Source: a virus
Length of the DNA: 64,000 nt
Strand: one strand, 5' to 3'
Virus record (IMG/VR): IMGVR_UViG_3300026484_000295
Span: 62,001 to 126,000 of that record
Below are positions 63,623 through 64,000 of the stretch, one piece after another. Both the position numbers and the translations under genes were made by a program. The notes beneath the pieces were generated by a model. That model was not told where the DNA came from. It saw only the letters and a list, made by a program, of their open reading frames with translations, and made no database searches. Numbering within the stretch: the first letter of the stretch is position 1; each line of letters opens with the position of its first letter.

Positions 63623-64000
63623 ATGAGTGTTATCAATCCACTATTACAAAGCCAAGAGCCAACATATTATGATACAGAATTACCATCACACGGTATCCCA
63701 TATGAGGATATTGAAGAAATATTTGAACCGGGAACTATTCACGATGGTATTGTTCAAGTTAGAGCATTAACCACTAAAGATGAACTTATTTGGACAGATC
63801 AAAAATTAGTTGAAGATTTAAAAGCCCCAATAATCATTTTAAAAAATACAGTTTTAGGATTAAAAAAACCAGAATTATTAATTCGGGCTGATGTTGAAGC
63901 TTTATTACTTCAAGCAAGGGTACTGACATATGGTAAAATGACAAAAGTTAGTTGGACTTGTTCGGAATGTTCAAATACCAATGAAATTACAGTAGACTAT
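63623..64000 (+). CDS. Baseplate hub protein, gp26-like (3' end beyond window)
   Basis: ATG at 63623-63625 behind AAAAAAGGAG, at least 126 residues. The layout resembles T4 gp26-type hub proteins: a short N-terminus (YYDTELPSHGIPY), VQVRALTTKDELIW, then LLIRADVEALLLQARVLTYG, then a zinc-ribbon-like W-T-C-S-E-C and the end ITVDY at the window edge. Divergent from the 343-aa gene. Promoter-like AATAAATA at 63575-63582 lies inside an 8-bp inverted repeat (63562-63569 with 63587-63594). Confidence 0.7.
   Translation, partial: MSVINPLLQSQEPTYYDTELPSHGIPYEDIEEIFEPGTIHDGIVQVRALTTKDELIWTDQKLVEDLKAPIIILKNTVLGLKKPELLIRADVEALLLQARVLTYGKMTKVSWTCSECSNTNEITVDY

Noticed and set aside
1-64000. Prophage in a bacterial chromosome
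   Set aside because: No host genes, integrase, attachment sites or composition breaks are seen; all genes fit a lytic T4-type phage.

Overview
The window is a strongly AT-rich segment of a large tailed-phage genome with a contractile, T4-type virion. Recognisable T4-like proteins are the portal (gp20), tail tube (gp19), prohead core protein (gp67/68-like), prohead protease (gp21), scaffold (gp22), major capsid protein (gp23), baseplate wedge gp6, head-completion nuclease gp4, a gp27/gp5-like hub and spike, and the start of a gp26-like hub protein. Eleven exact copies of the T4 late-promoter box TATAAATA lie upstream of structural genes, with many one-base variants. There are no rRNA genes, no tRNA genes that I could see, and no chromosomal housekeeping genes. 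At least five proteins exceed 1000 residues (2836, 2221, at least 1657, 1331 and 1094 aa), so the genome is probably much larger than T4. The host cannot be read from the sequence. The base composition would suit a low-GC Gram-negative host such as a Campylobacterota member, but that is only inference.

Layout. 1-9793 (minus): two very large paralogous fibre/baseplate-type proteins flanking two smaller structural genes. 9895-12855 (minus): a homing-endonuclease-like gene next to the C-terminal half of a T4-type DNA topoisomerase II large subunit. That half begins with what looks like the C-terminal piece of a split intein, inserted exactly in the EG.SA motif. 12958-13218: a decayed reading frame with two amber codons. 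13223-16659 (minus): clpP and a tight run of ten small, mostly overlapping genes, including a MazG-like NTP pyrophosphohydrolase and a 76-residue protein that resembles part of a Hint/intein fold. 16705-18975: a repeat-rich tail fibre. 19004-21907: a thioredoxin-fold protein and class I ribonucleotide reductase NrdA. 22069-31527 (plus): baseplate hub, spike, spike-tip and a large fibre. 31530-36540 (mixed strands): tail and unknown genes, including a tail-tube-fold protein fused to a coiled coil. 36632-47839 (minus): a 2836-residue baseplate-region protein and gp6. 47958-48413 (plus): gp4. 48489-61632 (minus): the head module, tail tube, portal and a 2221-residue tape measure protein with its neighbour. 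61691-64000: conserved and acidic/basic proteins and the start of a gp26-like hub gene.

The most notable signals are these. (1) A fractured topoisomerase gene with a split-intein C-half, a neighbouring homing endonuclease that looks degenerate in its nuclease core, and two other Hint-like fragments nearby. (2) A recurring architecture in which a late promoter sits inside an inverted repeat whose downstream arm reaches the ribosome-binding site or start codon. Read-through RNA would fold and hide the start, while RNA made from the late promoter would not. (3) A 39-bp perfect inverted repeat that gives gp6 and gp4 the same divergent control region. (4) Extreme enlargement of tail proteins, which predicts an unusually long tail.
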